Assembly (NCBI RefSeq): GCF_003025555.1
Contig: NZ_PYMH01000001.1
Span: forward strand, 310,001-374,000
DNA: 64,000 bases
Reading direction: 5' to 3'
DNA from: Photobacterium lutimaris
GTDB lineage: Bacteria; Pseudomonadota; Gammaproteobacteria; Enterobacterales; Vibrionaceae
In this document: positions 26,648 through 35,459 of the stretch, in pieces
Layout of the letters: every line of letters starts with the position of its first letter
How positions within the stretch are numbered: position 1 is the first letter of the stretch
The notes under the pieces: generated by a model
The model's input: the letters and a program-made list of their open reading frames with translations, nothing else
The model's database searches: none
Told to the model about the DNA's origin: nothing
Position numbers and translations under genes: made by a program

Positions 26648-27265
26648 ATGCTGGCTTCTGTGTTAAGAGTTTTGATGCTGATAGTGTGTTTGGGATTTGT
26701 ATGGCCTAGCCATGCAGGTTCAATCATGTCTGTATCAAATGCTACCGCAGAACAGCAGCATAGTGTTTATAGCGGTGTTGACAATGACGTTGATCGTTAT
26801 ATGCCGATGGCGTTTTCACAACCGTTAGCACAATCCACCTCTTTTGATCGCTTTATTGCCACCGGAAGCCAGAACTTACCTTTTGACGCTTCTCAAACAG
26901 ATCTGAATGCACTGTTTAAGTTGGATCAGACCGACTTAGTTGATGCAATAGACGTTCACCGCAATTCCCAATCGAATAACAATCAACACTCCAACCATGA
27001 CCGCAGTCTTGACCTTGCTATTGTAACCTCTAGCCGTTTTGCAAGCTTGCTGCGCCATGATCCAGAAGAGGTTGAACCTGCTTATCAATTGGCGATTGAG
27101 TTGCCTATCGACCCTGTCCCGAGCTTTGCCAAAGGCTTCCGGGTCGACATGCAGCCAGCGCTAGATTGGACACTGAACACCTCCCCCCCTTCAGGCCGTA
27201 TTTCCGGCTGGAAAGAATCTAACCTGATATACACCGTTTACCACCACCGCCTCCCGTTGGCCTAG
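26648..27265 (+). CDS. vemP: VemP-like secretion-monitor arrest peptide
   Basis: The 205-residue protein starts with a signal peptide (about residues 1-24, ending PSHA). It ends with GRISGWKESNLIYTVY (183-198), close to the arrest sequence HRISGWKETNAMYVAL of Vibrio alginolyticus VemP. VemP stalls its own ribosome near the C-terminus until export pulls the chain free; long stalling opens an RNA fold and raises SecDF2 synthesis when Na+-driven SecDF1 works poorly. Its place directly before secD2-secF2 supports the identity. It is longer than the 159-residue Vibrio protein, and its middle part is not recognisable. By alignment the stall would fall near residue 201. Confidence 0.88.
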   Translation: MLASVLRVLMLIVCLGFVWPSHAGSIMSVSNATAEQQHSVYSGVDNDVDRYMPMAFSQPLAQSTSFDRFIATGSQNLPFDASQTDLNALFKLDQTDLVDAIDVHRNSQSNNNQHSNHDRSLDLAIVTSSRFASLLRHDPEEVEPAYQLAIELPIDPVPSFAKGFRVDMQPALDWTLNTSPPSGRISGWKESNLIYTVYHHRLPLA

Positions 27266-27491
27266 CCTGACATCGTTTTATTCCTTGCCCGTTAAAAGGT
27301 CAGGATATGTAAACCTTGCTTGTTATTGCTTCGCTTAGGGTATCGCTGCTTTGAGCACTGCGACTTAGTTTTTTAGCTCATGGCTTTGAAGCGATTAACT
27401 CGTGAGGGCGGTATTGATACTGCTTTTCAAATTGATTGAAAAGCAGTGAGTTGTGCTCTCGTAACGGGGGCAACAAAACAGTGGTAAAAAT
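27239..27491 (+). promoter_or_regulatory. vemP-secD2 long-range RNA switch and capping hairpin
   Basis: The vemP 3' end GCCTCCCGTT (27249-27258) can pair with AACGGGGGC (27463-27471), 9 pairs with one bulge, and TACCAC (27239-27244) with GTGGTA (27481-27486), which contains the likely secD2 SD. Inside, GAGGGC 27404-27409 pairs with GCTCTC 27455-27460 around a 12-bp hairpin (27419-27430 with 27436-27447). A ribosome stalled near vemP codon 201 covers the 5' strand and would free the secD2 start. Confidence 0.7.
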
Positions 27492-29312
27492 ATGAGAAAA
27501 AAAGCCCCTCAGCGGTTATTGAACCATTACCCCGCTTGGAAATATGTCGTTCTTATCGTCACCTTGGTGGTGATGACGCTAAGCGCAATCCCAACGTGGT
27601 ATGGTGAAGATGCTGCCGTACAAGTTTCAGCCAAAGGCGTGCCTGTTCCCGATGTTGTGCAACTACAGAACACGTTGAAGCAGCATGATATTGCGATTAA
27701 GCGTATTGACCAGCAGCCTGATAGTACGTTGGTTGTGCTTGCCGATGAGTCCCAGCAAACACTGGCCCGCACAGTGTTGGCGGAAAAAATGGGACCTAAA
27801 AGTGATTCGCAATTAACGTTAGCGATGACACCGGCCGCGCCAGCATGGTTGCAGGGGATGGGATTTGCACCCATCAAGCTAGGTTTGGACCTTCGCGGCG
27901 GTGTGCAATTCTTGTTAGATGTGGACATGAACCAGGTGTATCAAGCACAGGGTGATTTACTTCAAGATGAATTGCGTCAGGAGTTTCGCACGCAAGGTAT
28001 TCGAAATACCCGGATTGAATCTGTGGCTTCTGATACTTTGGTTGTCCGCCTGCCTAATAGCGAAGCCAATGGTAAAGTTCGCCAGTTCATTCGCCAAAAC
28101 TATCCTCAGTGGCAAGTGACCAATGACTCAGGCCATGGTGTGAAACTGGCGCTAAAAGGCGATGAGCAAGCGCAGCTTCGAAACCTGACCGTTCAGCAAA
28201 ACCTGCAAACCATGCGCAGCCGAATTGAAGAGCTGGGTATCACCGAAGCCTTGGTGCAGCGCCAAGGTGAAAACCGCATCCGTATCGAATTACCAGGTGT
28301 TCAAGACCCTGCGGCAGCCAAAAGTGTTATCGGTGCAACAGCCAGCTTGGCTTTTTATCCGGTTCGTGAGCTGGGCAGTGGCAGCACAATGATCATCAAT
28401 GATGAGCATGGGCAGCCTGTGCGCGTAGCACGTAAGCCTATTTTGAGTGGTGATCATATCGTCGATGCCCGTGCCAGCTTTGGCGAGATGGGCATGGCTG
28501 AAGTGAACATCAACCTTGATAGTGCTGGTGGCAAGATTATGTCTGACTTCTCACGCCAGAACATCGGTAAGCCAATGGCTACAGCTTTTAGCGAATACAG
28601 CCGTGACAGCGACGGTAATGCGGTTCAAGAGAACAAGATCATCAGTGTGGCAACGATTCAAAGCCAACTGGGTAACCGCTTCAGAATCACCGGCGCTGGC
28701 TCAATGCAAGATGCTCAAGAGTTGGCGTTGTTACTGCGCGCAGGTTCTCTAACAGCACCAGTAACAATTGTTGAAGAGCGCACGATTGGCCCAACACTGG
28801 GTGCAGAAAATATTGAAAACGGTTTTGCCGCATTGGCATTGGGTCTGGGCCTGACATTGATCTTTATGGCTTTGTGGTACCGACGTCTTGGCTGGGTAGC
28901 AAATGTCGCACTGGTCTTCAATATGGTGATGCTGTTTGGCCTGCTTGCTATGATCCCAGGGGCGGTACTGACGCTGCCGGGTATTGCCGGCTTGGTGTTG
29001 ACTGTCGGTATGGCCGTAGATACTAACGTACTTATTTTCGAACGTATTCGCGACAAGCTAAGAGAAGGCCGCAGTTTATCTCAAGCAATCGACCGGGGCT
29101 TTAGTAGTGCCTTTAGTACGATTTTCGATGCTAACTTCACCACCATGATCACTGCGGTTGTTCTCTACGCGATTGGTAATGGCCCTATTCAGGGATTCGC
29201 CCTGACATTGGGGCTGGGACTGATGACCAGTATGTTTACCGGTATTTTTGCTTCCCGCGCCATTATCAATTTGGTGTGGGGCCGTGATGCTCGACGTGAG
29301 GTGCGAATTTAA
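27492..29312 (+). CDS. secD2: Protein translocase subunit SecD2
   Basis: The 606-residue protein has an N-terminal membrane segment, a large periplasmic P1 region with the conserved GLDLRGGVQFLLDVDMN, and five C-terminal membrane segments. The last part has the SecD motif GMAVDTNVLIFERIRDKLREG with its Asp in TM4. SecDF uses the ion gradient to pull exported chains across the membrane. The set-up with VemP identifies this as the H+-driven SecD2 type that is induced in low Na+. It lies 1 base before secF2. Confidence 0.93.
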   Translation: MRKKAPQRLLNHYPAWKYVVLIVTLVVMTLSAIPTWYGEDAAVQVSAKGVPVPDVVQLQNTLKQHDIAIKRIDQQPDSTLVVLADESQQTLARTVLAEKMGPKSDSQLTLAMTPAAPAWLQGMGFAPIKLGLDLRGGVQFLLDVDMNQVYQAQGDLLQDELRQEFRTQGIRNTRIESVASDTLVVRLPNSEANGKVRQFIRQNYPQWQVTNDSGHGVKLALKGDEQAQLRNLTVQQNLQTMRSRIEELGITEALVQRQGENRIRIELPGVQDPAAAKSVIGATASLAFYPVRELGSGSTMIINDEHGQPVRVARKPILSGDHIVDARASFGEMGMAEVNINLDSAGGKIMSDFSRQNIGKPMATAFSEYSRDSDGNAVQENKIISVATIQSQLGNRFRITGAGSMQDAQELALLLRAGSLTAPVTIVEERTIGPTLGAENIENGFAALALGLGLTLIFMALWYRRLGWVANVALVFNMVMLFGLLAMIPGAVLTLPGIAGLVLTVGMAVDTNVLIFERIRDKLREGRSLSQAIDRGFSSAFSTIFDANFTTMITAVVLYAIGNGPIQGFALTLGLGLMTSMFTGIFASRAIINLVWGRDARREVRI

Positions 29313-29313
29313 T

Positions 29314-30210
29314 ATGTTTATCACTATGAAAAATGCAACAAAATGGCGTCACGTTACGAGTGTCATTTCTATTATTTTACTGATTTGCTCTATAGCGGCT
29401 ATTGCGGTCAAAGGCTTGAACTGGGGATTAGACTTTACGGGTGGTATTGTCACTGAAGTTCAAACCAACAGTGCGTTAACTAGCCATGAAATCGATCAAC
29501 TGTTGGACGATCAACTGGGTCAGGATGCCAGCGTGATTGCGGCCGGTGAGCCGGGGCGCTGGGTATTACGTTATGCGATTCCAGATCAAGGTGAAGCGCC
29601 GGATATTGCTGCTGCATTGCAGACTATTGATTCACAAGTACAGGTGCTAAATACCAGTATTGTAGGCCCACAAGTGGGGCAGGAATTGGCAGAGCAGGGC
29701 GGTTTGGCACTGTTGGTTGCTGTGCTGTGTATTCTCGGTTACCTGAGTTACCGATTTGAATGGCGCTTGGCGTCGGGGTCGGTCTTCGCATTGGCGCATG
29801 ACGTGATCTTTGTTCTGGGTTTCTTTGCACTGACTCAGATGGAATTCAATTTGACGGTGCTGGCGGCTGTGATGGCTATTTTGGGTTACTCGCTGAATGA
29901 CTCAATCATCATTGCAGACCGTATTCGTGAGTTGTTGATTTCGAAACCAAATAAAGCGATTGAAGATATCAACAATGAAGCGATAGCGGCGACGATTTCC
30001 CGTACTATGATCACATCCGGTACGACGTTGCTGACCGTTGGCTCTCTATGGCTATTAGGTGGTGGTCCACTAGAAGGATTTGCCATTGCGATGTTTATCG
30101 GTATTTTGACCGGCACCTGGTCTTCCGTATCGGTGGGTACGGCCTTGCCGGAGTTATTTAAGCTGAATTCTTCACACTATAAGTTGCAGCCGGTATCACA
30201 AGAGCCATAG
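29314..30210 (+). CDS. secF2: Protein translocase subunit SecF2
   Basis: The start ATG 29314 follows the secD2 stop by one base with GAGGTG upstream; a longer frame beginning inside secD2 is rejected. The 298-residue protein has the SecF pattern: TM1, periplasmic GLNWGLDFTGGIVTEVQ, then five membrane segments with AILGYSLNDSIIIADRIRE and ISRTMITSGTTLLTVG. It forms the heterodimer with SecD2. A UUCG-loop terminator follows, so vemP-secD2-secF2 is one transcription unit. Confidence 0.93.
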   Translation: MFITMKNATKWRHVTSVISIILLICSIAAIAVKGLNWGLDFTGGIVTEVQTNSALTSHEIDQLLDDQLGQDASVIAAGEPGRWVLRYAIPDQGEAPDIAAALQTIDSQVQVLNTSIVGPQVGQELAEQGGLALLVAVLCILGYLSYRFEWRLASGSVFALAHDVIFVLGFFALTQMEFNLTVLAAVMAILGYSLNDSIIIADRIRELLISKPNKAIEDINNEAIAATISRTMITSGTTLLTVGSLWLLGGGPLEGFAIAMFIGILTGTWSSVSVGTALPELFKLNSSHYKLQPVSQEP

Positions 30211-30233
30211 GGTGGTAGCTGTATGAATAGTTA

Positions 30234-30259
30234 AAAGGGCCTTCGGGCCCTTTTTTGTT
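30234..30259 (+). terminator. Terminator of vemP-secD2-secF2
   Basis: AAAGGGCC (30234-30241), TTCG loop, GGCCCTTT (30246-30253), T-run. Strong Rho-independent terminator. Confidence 0.92.
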
Positions 30260-30352
30260 GTCTTTTTTTCATGGCTACCCATTTAGCGGCCAACTGTGAT
30301 AACGTCAAATGAATGGAGACTAGCGCCGAAAATGAAAGGAAAGAGACGTAAC

Positions 30353-31540
30353 ATGGGAAAGAAATCATTAGAGACCAAGATCGTTACTGCAGGACGTTCT
30401 GCTAAGTGGACACAGTCGTTGGTTAACCCGCCTGTTAGCCGAGCTTCGACCATAGTGTTCGAGTCGGTGAAAGAGATGAAGCAGGCAACGGCTAACCGCA
30501 AGAACAAGGCCCTGTTCTATGGCCGCCGTGGTACCAATACTCACTTTGCTTTTCAAGATGCCATGGTTGAGCTAGAAGGCGGTGTAGGCTGCGCCGTGTA
30601 CCCTTGCGGGACGGCAGCGATTACCAGCGCTATTTTGTCGTTCGTCAAAGCGGGAGATCATATTTTGATGGTCGACGGTGTTTACGAACCGACCCGTGAT
30701 TTCTGTGACAAAATCCTCGATAAGATGGGCGTAGAAACCACATATTATGATCCTATGATTGGTGAAGGGATCCGTGACCTGATCAAGCCGAATACAACAG
30801 TGCTATTCCTTGAGTCGCCATGTTCTATCACCATGGAAGTTCAAGATGTTCCTACCTTGTCCCGCATTGCCCATGAACACGATTTGGTCGTGATGCTGGA
30901 TAATACCTGGGCATCACCGATTAACTTCCAGCCTTTTGAGCATGGTGTTGATATCTCGATTCAGGCTGCAACCAAATATATTGTGGGCCACTCTGATGTC
31001 ATGCTGGGGACTGCCGTCGCCAATGAGCGCTGTTGGGAGCAGTTGCAAGAAAACAGCTACCTGCTTGGTCAATGTACCTCGGCGGATGATATCTATCTTG
31101 CCATGCGAGGGCTTCGTACCTTAGGCGTACGTTTGAAACAGCATGAGCAAAACAGCCTTAAGGTCGCGCAGTGGCTGGCAGAGCGCGAAGAAGTTGATCA
31201 CGTTCGCCATCCGGCTTTTGAAAGCTGCGAGGGTCACGAATTTTATAAGCGTGACTTTAAAGGCTGCAACGGCCTGTTCTCTGTTGTGTTGAATCGCGGT
31301 AATACCGAGGCGCTGACGGCATTGCTTGATGGTATGGAGCACTTCAGCATGGGGTATTCTTGGGGCGGCTTTGAAAGCTTGATCCTCGCCAACGAGAACA
31401 TCAACTCGCTCCGCACGGTTGCCAAGAAAGATTTTGCAGGCCCGTTATTGCGATTGCACATTGGCTTGGAATCGGCAGACGATCTCATCGCTGATCTGGA
31501 GCGCGGTTTCGAGCGTTTGAATGCGGTATTGAACAAGTAA
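30353..31540 (+). CDS. metC: Cystathionine beta-lyase MetC
   Basis: From ATG 30353 (MGKKSLETKIV) the enzyme has 395 residues, as expected for MetC; upstream in-frame ATGs would add a non-conserved basic stretch. PLP-fold landmarks are YGRRGTNTHFAFQDAM, YPCGTAAITSA, MLDNTWASP, the PLP lysine in QAATKYIVGHSDVMLG, and FSMGYSWGGFESL. It cleaves cystathionine to homocysteine, pyruvate and ammonia in methionine synthesis. It stands alone between two terminators. No clear MetJ box array is seen. Confidence 0.92.
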   Translation: MGKKSLETKIVTAGRSAKWTQSLVNPPVSRASTIVFESVKEMKQATANRKNKALFYGRRGTNTHFAFQDAMVELEGGVGCAVYPCGTAAITSAILSFVKAGDHILMVDGVYEPTRDFCDKILDKMGVETTYYDPMIGEGIRDLIKPNTTVLFLESPCSITMEVQDVPTLSRIAHEHDLVVMLDNTWASPINFQPFEHGVDISIQAATKYIVGHSDVMLGTAVANERCWEQLQENSYLLGQCTSADDIYLAMRGLRTLGVRLKQHEQNSLKVAQWLAEREEVDHVRHPAFESCEGHEFYKRDFKGCNGLFSVVLNRGNTEALTALLDGMEHFSMGYSWGGFESLILANENINSLRTVAKKDFAGPLLRLHIGLESADDLIADLERGFERLNAVLNK

Positions 31541-31564
31541 CCAGCACGGAACCTGTTGCAATGA

Positions 31565-31591
31565 AAAGGCCAGCAATGCTGGCCTTTGTTA
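31565..31591 (+). terminator. Terminator of metC
   Basis: AAAGGCCAGC (31565-31574) pairs with GCTGGCCTTT (31578-31587), 3-nt loop, short T-rich tail. Confidence 0.85.
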
Positions 31592-31635
31592 TATTACTGA
31601 GGATGTTAAGGAGGAGGTCCGTTCTATCGGTTGCC

Positions 31636-33330
31636 CTACTTGTCGTCAGGGATCACCTGACCGCTCTCATCAATCGCTTGTACGTTGAAGTGATACTCGA
31701 CGCACTTCTCATAATCACCTTGGAACAGGGCGTTAAAGGTATATTGGTAAGGAACAAGTTTACACATGAAGCTCTTATTGCCCGGGGTATTGGCGTTGTA
31801 GCCCCAGTCTTTGTCCCACGTGATCATGAGCGCACCGGCACCATCGGTATTGAATGGTTTCATATTGGCACAGCCCAGTTTCTCGCCTGAAATATCCAAG
31901 CTAAGCGCTTTAGCAATCAACTGGTAGTAGTCGATACGATTTTGCGCCCGGAAGTCTTCTGCGCCCTTGTTACATTCAAATGCACCATTGATGATTTGTA
32001 TGGTCGCTCCGAATCCAAGTTCGATACCTGCGGCTTTGTCTGCTGCATTTGGCTGCCAAGTACCGTCAATGACATGCAACATGCTAGGTTTGGGTGGCTG
32101 CGGGTAGACGTAGAAAAATATTGCAGAAGCGAGGTTTAACCAAGTATCAGCAACCAGTGCAGGATTCTCCAGCAGTACTTGCTTGTCACCGAACATGGCT
32201 TCGGAAAACGGGCCGTAGTTGTAGTTCCAGCTTAGCTGTTTAGCCCCACGACCAAAGTAGCTCTTGCTGGGCGCACAGGGCCAGCGTTCACCCTGCCAGC
32301 CCGAACATTTACTGTATGTCATGTCATGAACGTTTTCGTCCTTGTACATTTCACGTAAGTAATAGAGGCCTTGACGCCAGCGAGGCACTCCCTTGCTGGT
32401 TTCCCAATTTGGCGCATTAGCGCCCGTTTCCTGTACAAAATGAGCAAACATGGTCGCCAGCGAACGGCGACAGATGTCATCAGAGTTTCGGCCGTCGGTA
32501 TAGGTACGGCAAAATGCAGGGAACTTGGCGATAGACTGCAAGAAGCGGGTATAGGTGTACTGCTCATTTCGCAGCGGGAAAAGGAATTCCCAGGTGGCTT
32601 CATCCACGACCATCTCTGCACGCTGAACATTTTCAGGGTTGCTTGACTTCATTGGCGCAACCGCATCAACAATGACGTTGTCACGGGTCTCGATGTCTGA
32701 GCGTACCCAGTTGAACAGCTCGGTATTTGTCTGGCTGGTTTCATAGGCTGTCAGTTCGGATCGTGGCATTAGGTAACCCCCGTTACCATCCGGAATGATG
32801 GTAAATTCTCCCGGAGCAGGGTCTGGGTCAGGATTGGGGCCTGGATCGGGGTCGGGATCAGGGTTGCTTCCTGTTGGGCAATCGGTGACATCCCAAAACC
32901 AACTACTGGCAGACGGTGACTCCCATTTGCCAGGAGTGTTTTTGGCGGTATAACAGGTATTGCCATAGATAACGATATCACCGTCTTTGACCGTAGTCTG
33001 CCCGGGGACCCAAGGGATTGCGGTGGTTGGGTCCGGATCTGGATTCGGGCCAGGATCGGGGTCTGGGCTCGGACCCGGATCGGGGTCAGTTATGCCACTG
33101 CAGGCCACACCGTTCCAAAACCAGCTACTTGGTCCTGGTGTCTCCCATGTTCCCGGACTGTTTTGGGCTTGATAGCATTGAGACTGGTAAATCACAACGT
33201 CACCGTTGTTCACTGTTGTTTTCCCTGCTATCCATTCAATGTTGCTGGCACTTGCTTGGCTGCTGTACATGGCGCCAAGCGCCAAACCAACCACAATGCT
33301 AAGCTCTCTCATCGTTAGTGAAATTTGCAT
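31636..33330 (-). CDS. Secreted GH19 chitinase with two chitin-binding modules
   Basis: I start at ATG 33330, which has AAGGA upstream and leads into a signal peptide; the product has 564 residues. Two CBM5/12-type modules follow (about residues 30-80 and 105-155), each with a WxxGxTTVxxGDxVIY...CYxAxxxPGxWExPxxSSWFW pattern. They are joined by DPDPGPNPDPD linkers. The GH19 catalytic domain has the catalytic-Glu segment MFAHFVQETGAN and a YFGRGAKQLSWNYNYG substrate strand. It cleaves chitin outside the cell, in keeping with a marine, chitin-using host. Confidence 0.92.
   Translation of the reverse strand: MQISLTMRELSIVVGLALGAMYSSQASASNIEWIAGKTTVNNGDVVIYQSQCYQAQNSPGTWETPGPSSWFWNGVACSGITDPDPGPSPDPDPGPNPDPDPTTAIPWVPGQTTVKDGDIVIYGNTCYTAKNTPGKWESPSASSWFWDVTDCPTGSNPDPDPDPGPNPDPDPAPGEFTIIPDGNGGYLMPRSELTAYETSQTNTELFNWVRSDIETRDNVIVDAVAPMKSSNPENVQRAEMVVDEATWEFLFPLRNEQYTYTRFLQSIAKFPAFCRTYTDGRNSDDICRRSLATMFAHFVQETGANAPNWETSKGVPRWRQGLYYLREMYKDENVHDMTYSKCSGWQGERWPCAPSKSYFGRGAKQLSWNYNYGPFSEAMFGDKQVLLENPALVADTWLNLASAIFFYVYPQPPKPSMLHVIDGTWQPNAADKAAGIELGFGATIQIINGAFECNKGAEDFRAQNRIDYYQLIAKALSLDISGEKLGCANMKPFNTDGAGALMITWDKDWGYNANTPGNKSFMCKLVPYQYTFNALFQGDYEKCVEYHFNVQAIDESGQVIPDDK
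32815..33095 (-). repeat. Low-complexity Pro-Asp linker repeats within the chitinase gene
   Basis: Two tracts of repeated GACCCNGAYCC-like hexamers (around 32815-32870 and 33033-33092) encode the PDPDPG linkers. They are near-identical at DNA level and could recombine or slip. Confidence 0.6.
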
Positions 33331-33592
33331 GGTAATAGTCCTTATTGAGCTAATGTCCATTTATTATTCGTACCTAAGGACGTTCACCCAGTCTATTTTG
33401 CGATGGTTACGAGTTTATTCACGGATAGAGGTGCACTAGGAGTAATCGCTTGCGTCAGAATGCCGTGCAGGGTCGCAGTTCTGATGACGGCATTGGCTGG
33501 TTGATGTCTGAGTTTTTTTATTATCTTTCTTGAGCATCACGGTACGCAGCTTTTAGCTACTATTTAGTAAACGCTCTACTAAAGGGGAAGTT

Positions 33593-33940
33593 ATGAAAAA
33601 TACAGGGTATTGGGCCGCTATTGTCATGCTCCCAATGACAATGTTGGGCTGTTCAAGCTCCGATCTGGAAAACTATCAGCTTTTTCCTGATGATTATGTT
33701 TACGATGTGCCTTACGACAGTATTTACCATTACGGTTATAACCAAGGGTGTGACAGTGCGTTGGGTATTACAGGTAACTATGGCAATGTCGTTGGTAAGG
33801 ACGAGACGCTGGATGGCAGTGACACTAAATTCAATCAAGGCTGGGATGATGGCAATAAAGCCTGCCAAGGTGGTAGACGGGTGCTGATGCAGACATCTTT
33901 TATTAATCCATATCAGAGCTTTAGATACGGTTACGAGTGA
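33593..33940 (+). CDS. Small lipoprotein, unknown
   Basis: The 115-residue product starts with a lipoprotein signal (MKNTGYWAAIVMLPMTMLGC) with lipobox MLGC, so it should be lipidated at Cys20; the following Ser-rich stretch has Asp only later, consistent with outer-membrane sorting. The mature part is Tyr/Asp/Gly-rich with a YGYNQGCDSAL...FNQGWDDGNKACQGG pattern holding two cysteines. SD GGGGAAG precedes ATG 33593. Family not recognised. Confidence 0.75.
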   Translation: MKNTGYWAAIVMLPMTMLGCSSSDLENYQLFPDDYVYDVPYDSIYHYGYNQGCDSALGITGNYGNVVGKDETLDGSDTKFNQGWDDGNKACQGGRRVLMQTSFINPYQSFRYGYE

Positions 33941-33968
33941 GAGAAAAGTGGTTTGTCAAAGCCGTAAA

Positions 33969-33995
33969 AAAAACAGACCATGAAGGTCTGTTTTT
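33969..33995 (+). terminator. Terminator of the lipoprotein gene
   Basis: AAAAACAGACC (33969-33979), ATGAA loop, GGTCTGTTTTT (33985-33995). A/T symmetry allows action in both directions. Confidence 0.88.
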
Positions 33996-34079
33996 GGTTA
34001 AGCGACTATCACTTTGTGTTTAAGATTGACCTAGCCAGGTATCGTTCTTAATCGTTTGTCACAAAATGCTACGGCTTAT

Positions 34080-34361
34080 TTAGTTTGGTCGTGTCAGTGA
34101 TTGTACTTGACCGTCTCGAAACGAAACAGGCACAGCAGCATGAACTTCTGGCAGCAATAAAAATGCATCATCGTCTGATTCATTATTCATTTCTACCACA
34201 ACTTGTAGGTATCTGTTCAACGCACGCTGAAGAGCCGGAGTTGAAATCTTGTTACCTTGCTTGCCGAACTGACTGTATTGACCTTTACTGGAGTAGACCC
34301 AAACATTAAACGGGTCATCTTCTTTTTCTAGTTGCTCGATAAAATCGGCGATATTTCTCAT
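34080..34361 (-). CDS. Hypothetical small acidic protein
   Basis: The 93-residue product begins MRNIADFIEQLEKEDDPFNVWVYSSKG and is rich in acidic residues, without signal peptide, membrane segment or cysteines. AAGGAC lies upstream of ATG 34361. Its codon use and composition look genuinely coding, and it has its own promoter region. I do not recognise the family. Confidence 0.55.
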   Translation of the reverse strand: MRNIADFIEQLEKEDDPFNVWVYSSKGQYSQFGKQGNKISTPALQRALNRYLQVVVEMNNESDDDAFLLLPEVHAAVPVSFRDGQVQSLTRPN

Positions 34362-34734
34362 AAAAGTCCTTTTCCCTAATCAATAACTATGTATTGATTT
34401 CCCCATTATGGAACTAAGTTGCTATTTTTCAATTTTAATTGCATGACCTATCTGGGTTTATGTGATGCTGATAACAGAAAATTGAAACTCGAATGCGTAT
34501 TTGAAAATAAAATTCACTGTTACTAGCACTTTTCCCTAGATAATTGATTTGTTAATCAGTAAGCGTTTACAGGTTAATTCCCTAGGAGAATATAATCAAG
34601 GGGGAACGCATTCACAAACTAACACTTTAGAGGTATGCGGATCGAACTGCATTAGTGTTCAATATGTTGTGGTGAATATCATTGTTGTAACTAATTTTTA
34701 CGATGGAAAATTAATCAGCACATAAGAGGTGGCA
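34362..34734. other. Intergenic region before tag
   Basis: Divergent promoter region between the small acidic protein and tag. It has a hairpin AATCAATA/TATTGATT (about 34379-34398) and repeated TTCCCTA motifs. No RNA gene or further ORF recognised. Confidence 0.4.
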
Positions 34735-35316
34735 ATGGAAAAAAGTGTATGTGCATGGGCAATGAAGCAGCCCATTGAGCGCGAATATCACGACAGAGAG
34801 TGGGGGAGAGTGAATAAATCTGATACATATTTATTCGAATTTCTGGTTCTGGAAGGGGCGCAGGCTGGGTTGAGTTGGTACACCGTTTTAAAACGCCGGG
34901 AAGCATATCGGGCCGCTTTTGACAATTATAATCTCGAAAAGTTAGCTTCTTATGAGGATAGTCACATAGAGGCGATTATTGGCAATTATGATGTCATAAA
35001 ACACCGAGGAAAAATAAGCTCGGTATTCAATAACGCTCGCTCTGCTCTGCAGTTGATTAATGAGTATGGCAGTTTAGAAAACGCCTTGTGGCAATTTGTC
35101 GAACACCAACCGGTAAATAATCACTGGAAGACAATGTCCGATATTCCAGCTAGCACTCAAACCTCAAAGGAAATGAGTCTCTTTCTCAAAAGAAAGGGAT
35201 TTAAATTTGTCGGTGAGACGATTTGCTATGCTTTCATGCAAGCCGTTGGCATGGTCAATGACCATTTAGTGACTTGCTACTGCCATCAAGAAATAATAGA
35301 AGGGAATGCCCTGTAA
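34735..35316 (+). CDS. tag: DNA-3-methyladenine glycosylase I (Tag)
   Basis: The 193-residue protein tracks E. coli Tag throughout: CAWAMKQPIEREYHDREWG, FEFLVLEGAQAGLSWYTVLKRRE, KHRGKI, KRKGFKFVGETICYAFMQAVGMVNDH and CYCH. The N-terminal Cys and His with the C-terminal His and Cys form the structural zinc snap of this family. It removes 3-methyladenine from alkylated DNA. ATG 34735 follows GAGGTGG; a GTG two codons earlier is not needed. Confidence 0.95.
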   Translation: MEKSVCAWAMKQPIEREYHDREWGRVNKSDTYLFEFLVLEGAQAGLSWYTVLKRREAYRAAFDNYNLEKLASYEDSHIEAIIGNYDVIKHRGKISSVFNNARSALQLINEYGSLENALWQFVEHQPVNNHWKTMSDIPASTQTSKEMSLFLKRKGFKFVGETICYAFMQAVGMVNDHLVTCYCHQEIIEGNAL

Positions 35317-35459
35317 CATTGTATTGATAGCTGCTACCTATTGTTGCAATAGATGAGAGTAACTGGTTTGTCTGGCTGATGAAGCGTATTATATGCCATT
35401 CATTTTTCCCTCGTATGTTAAGTGGCGAGGGTGTTTTAAACTAGTCATAAGTTGGGATA

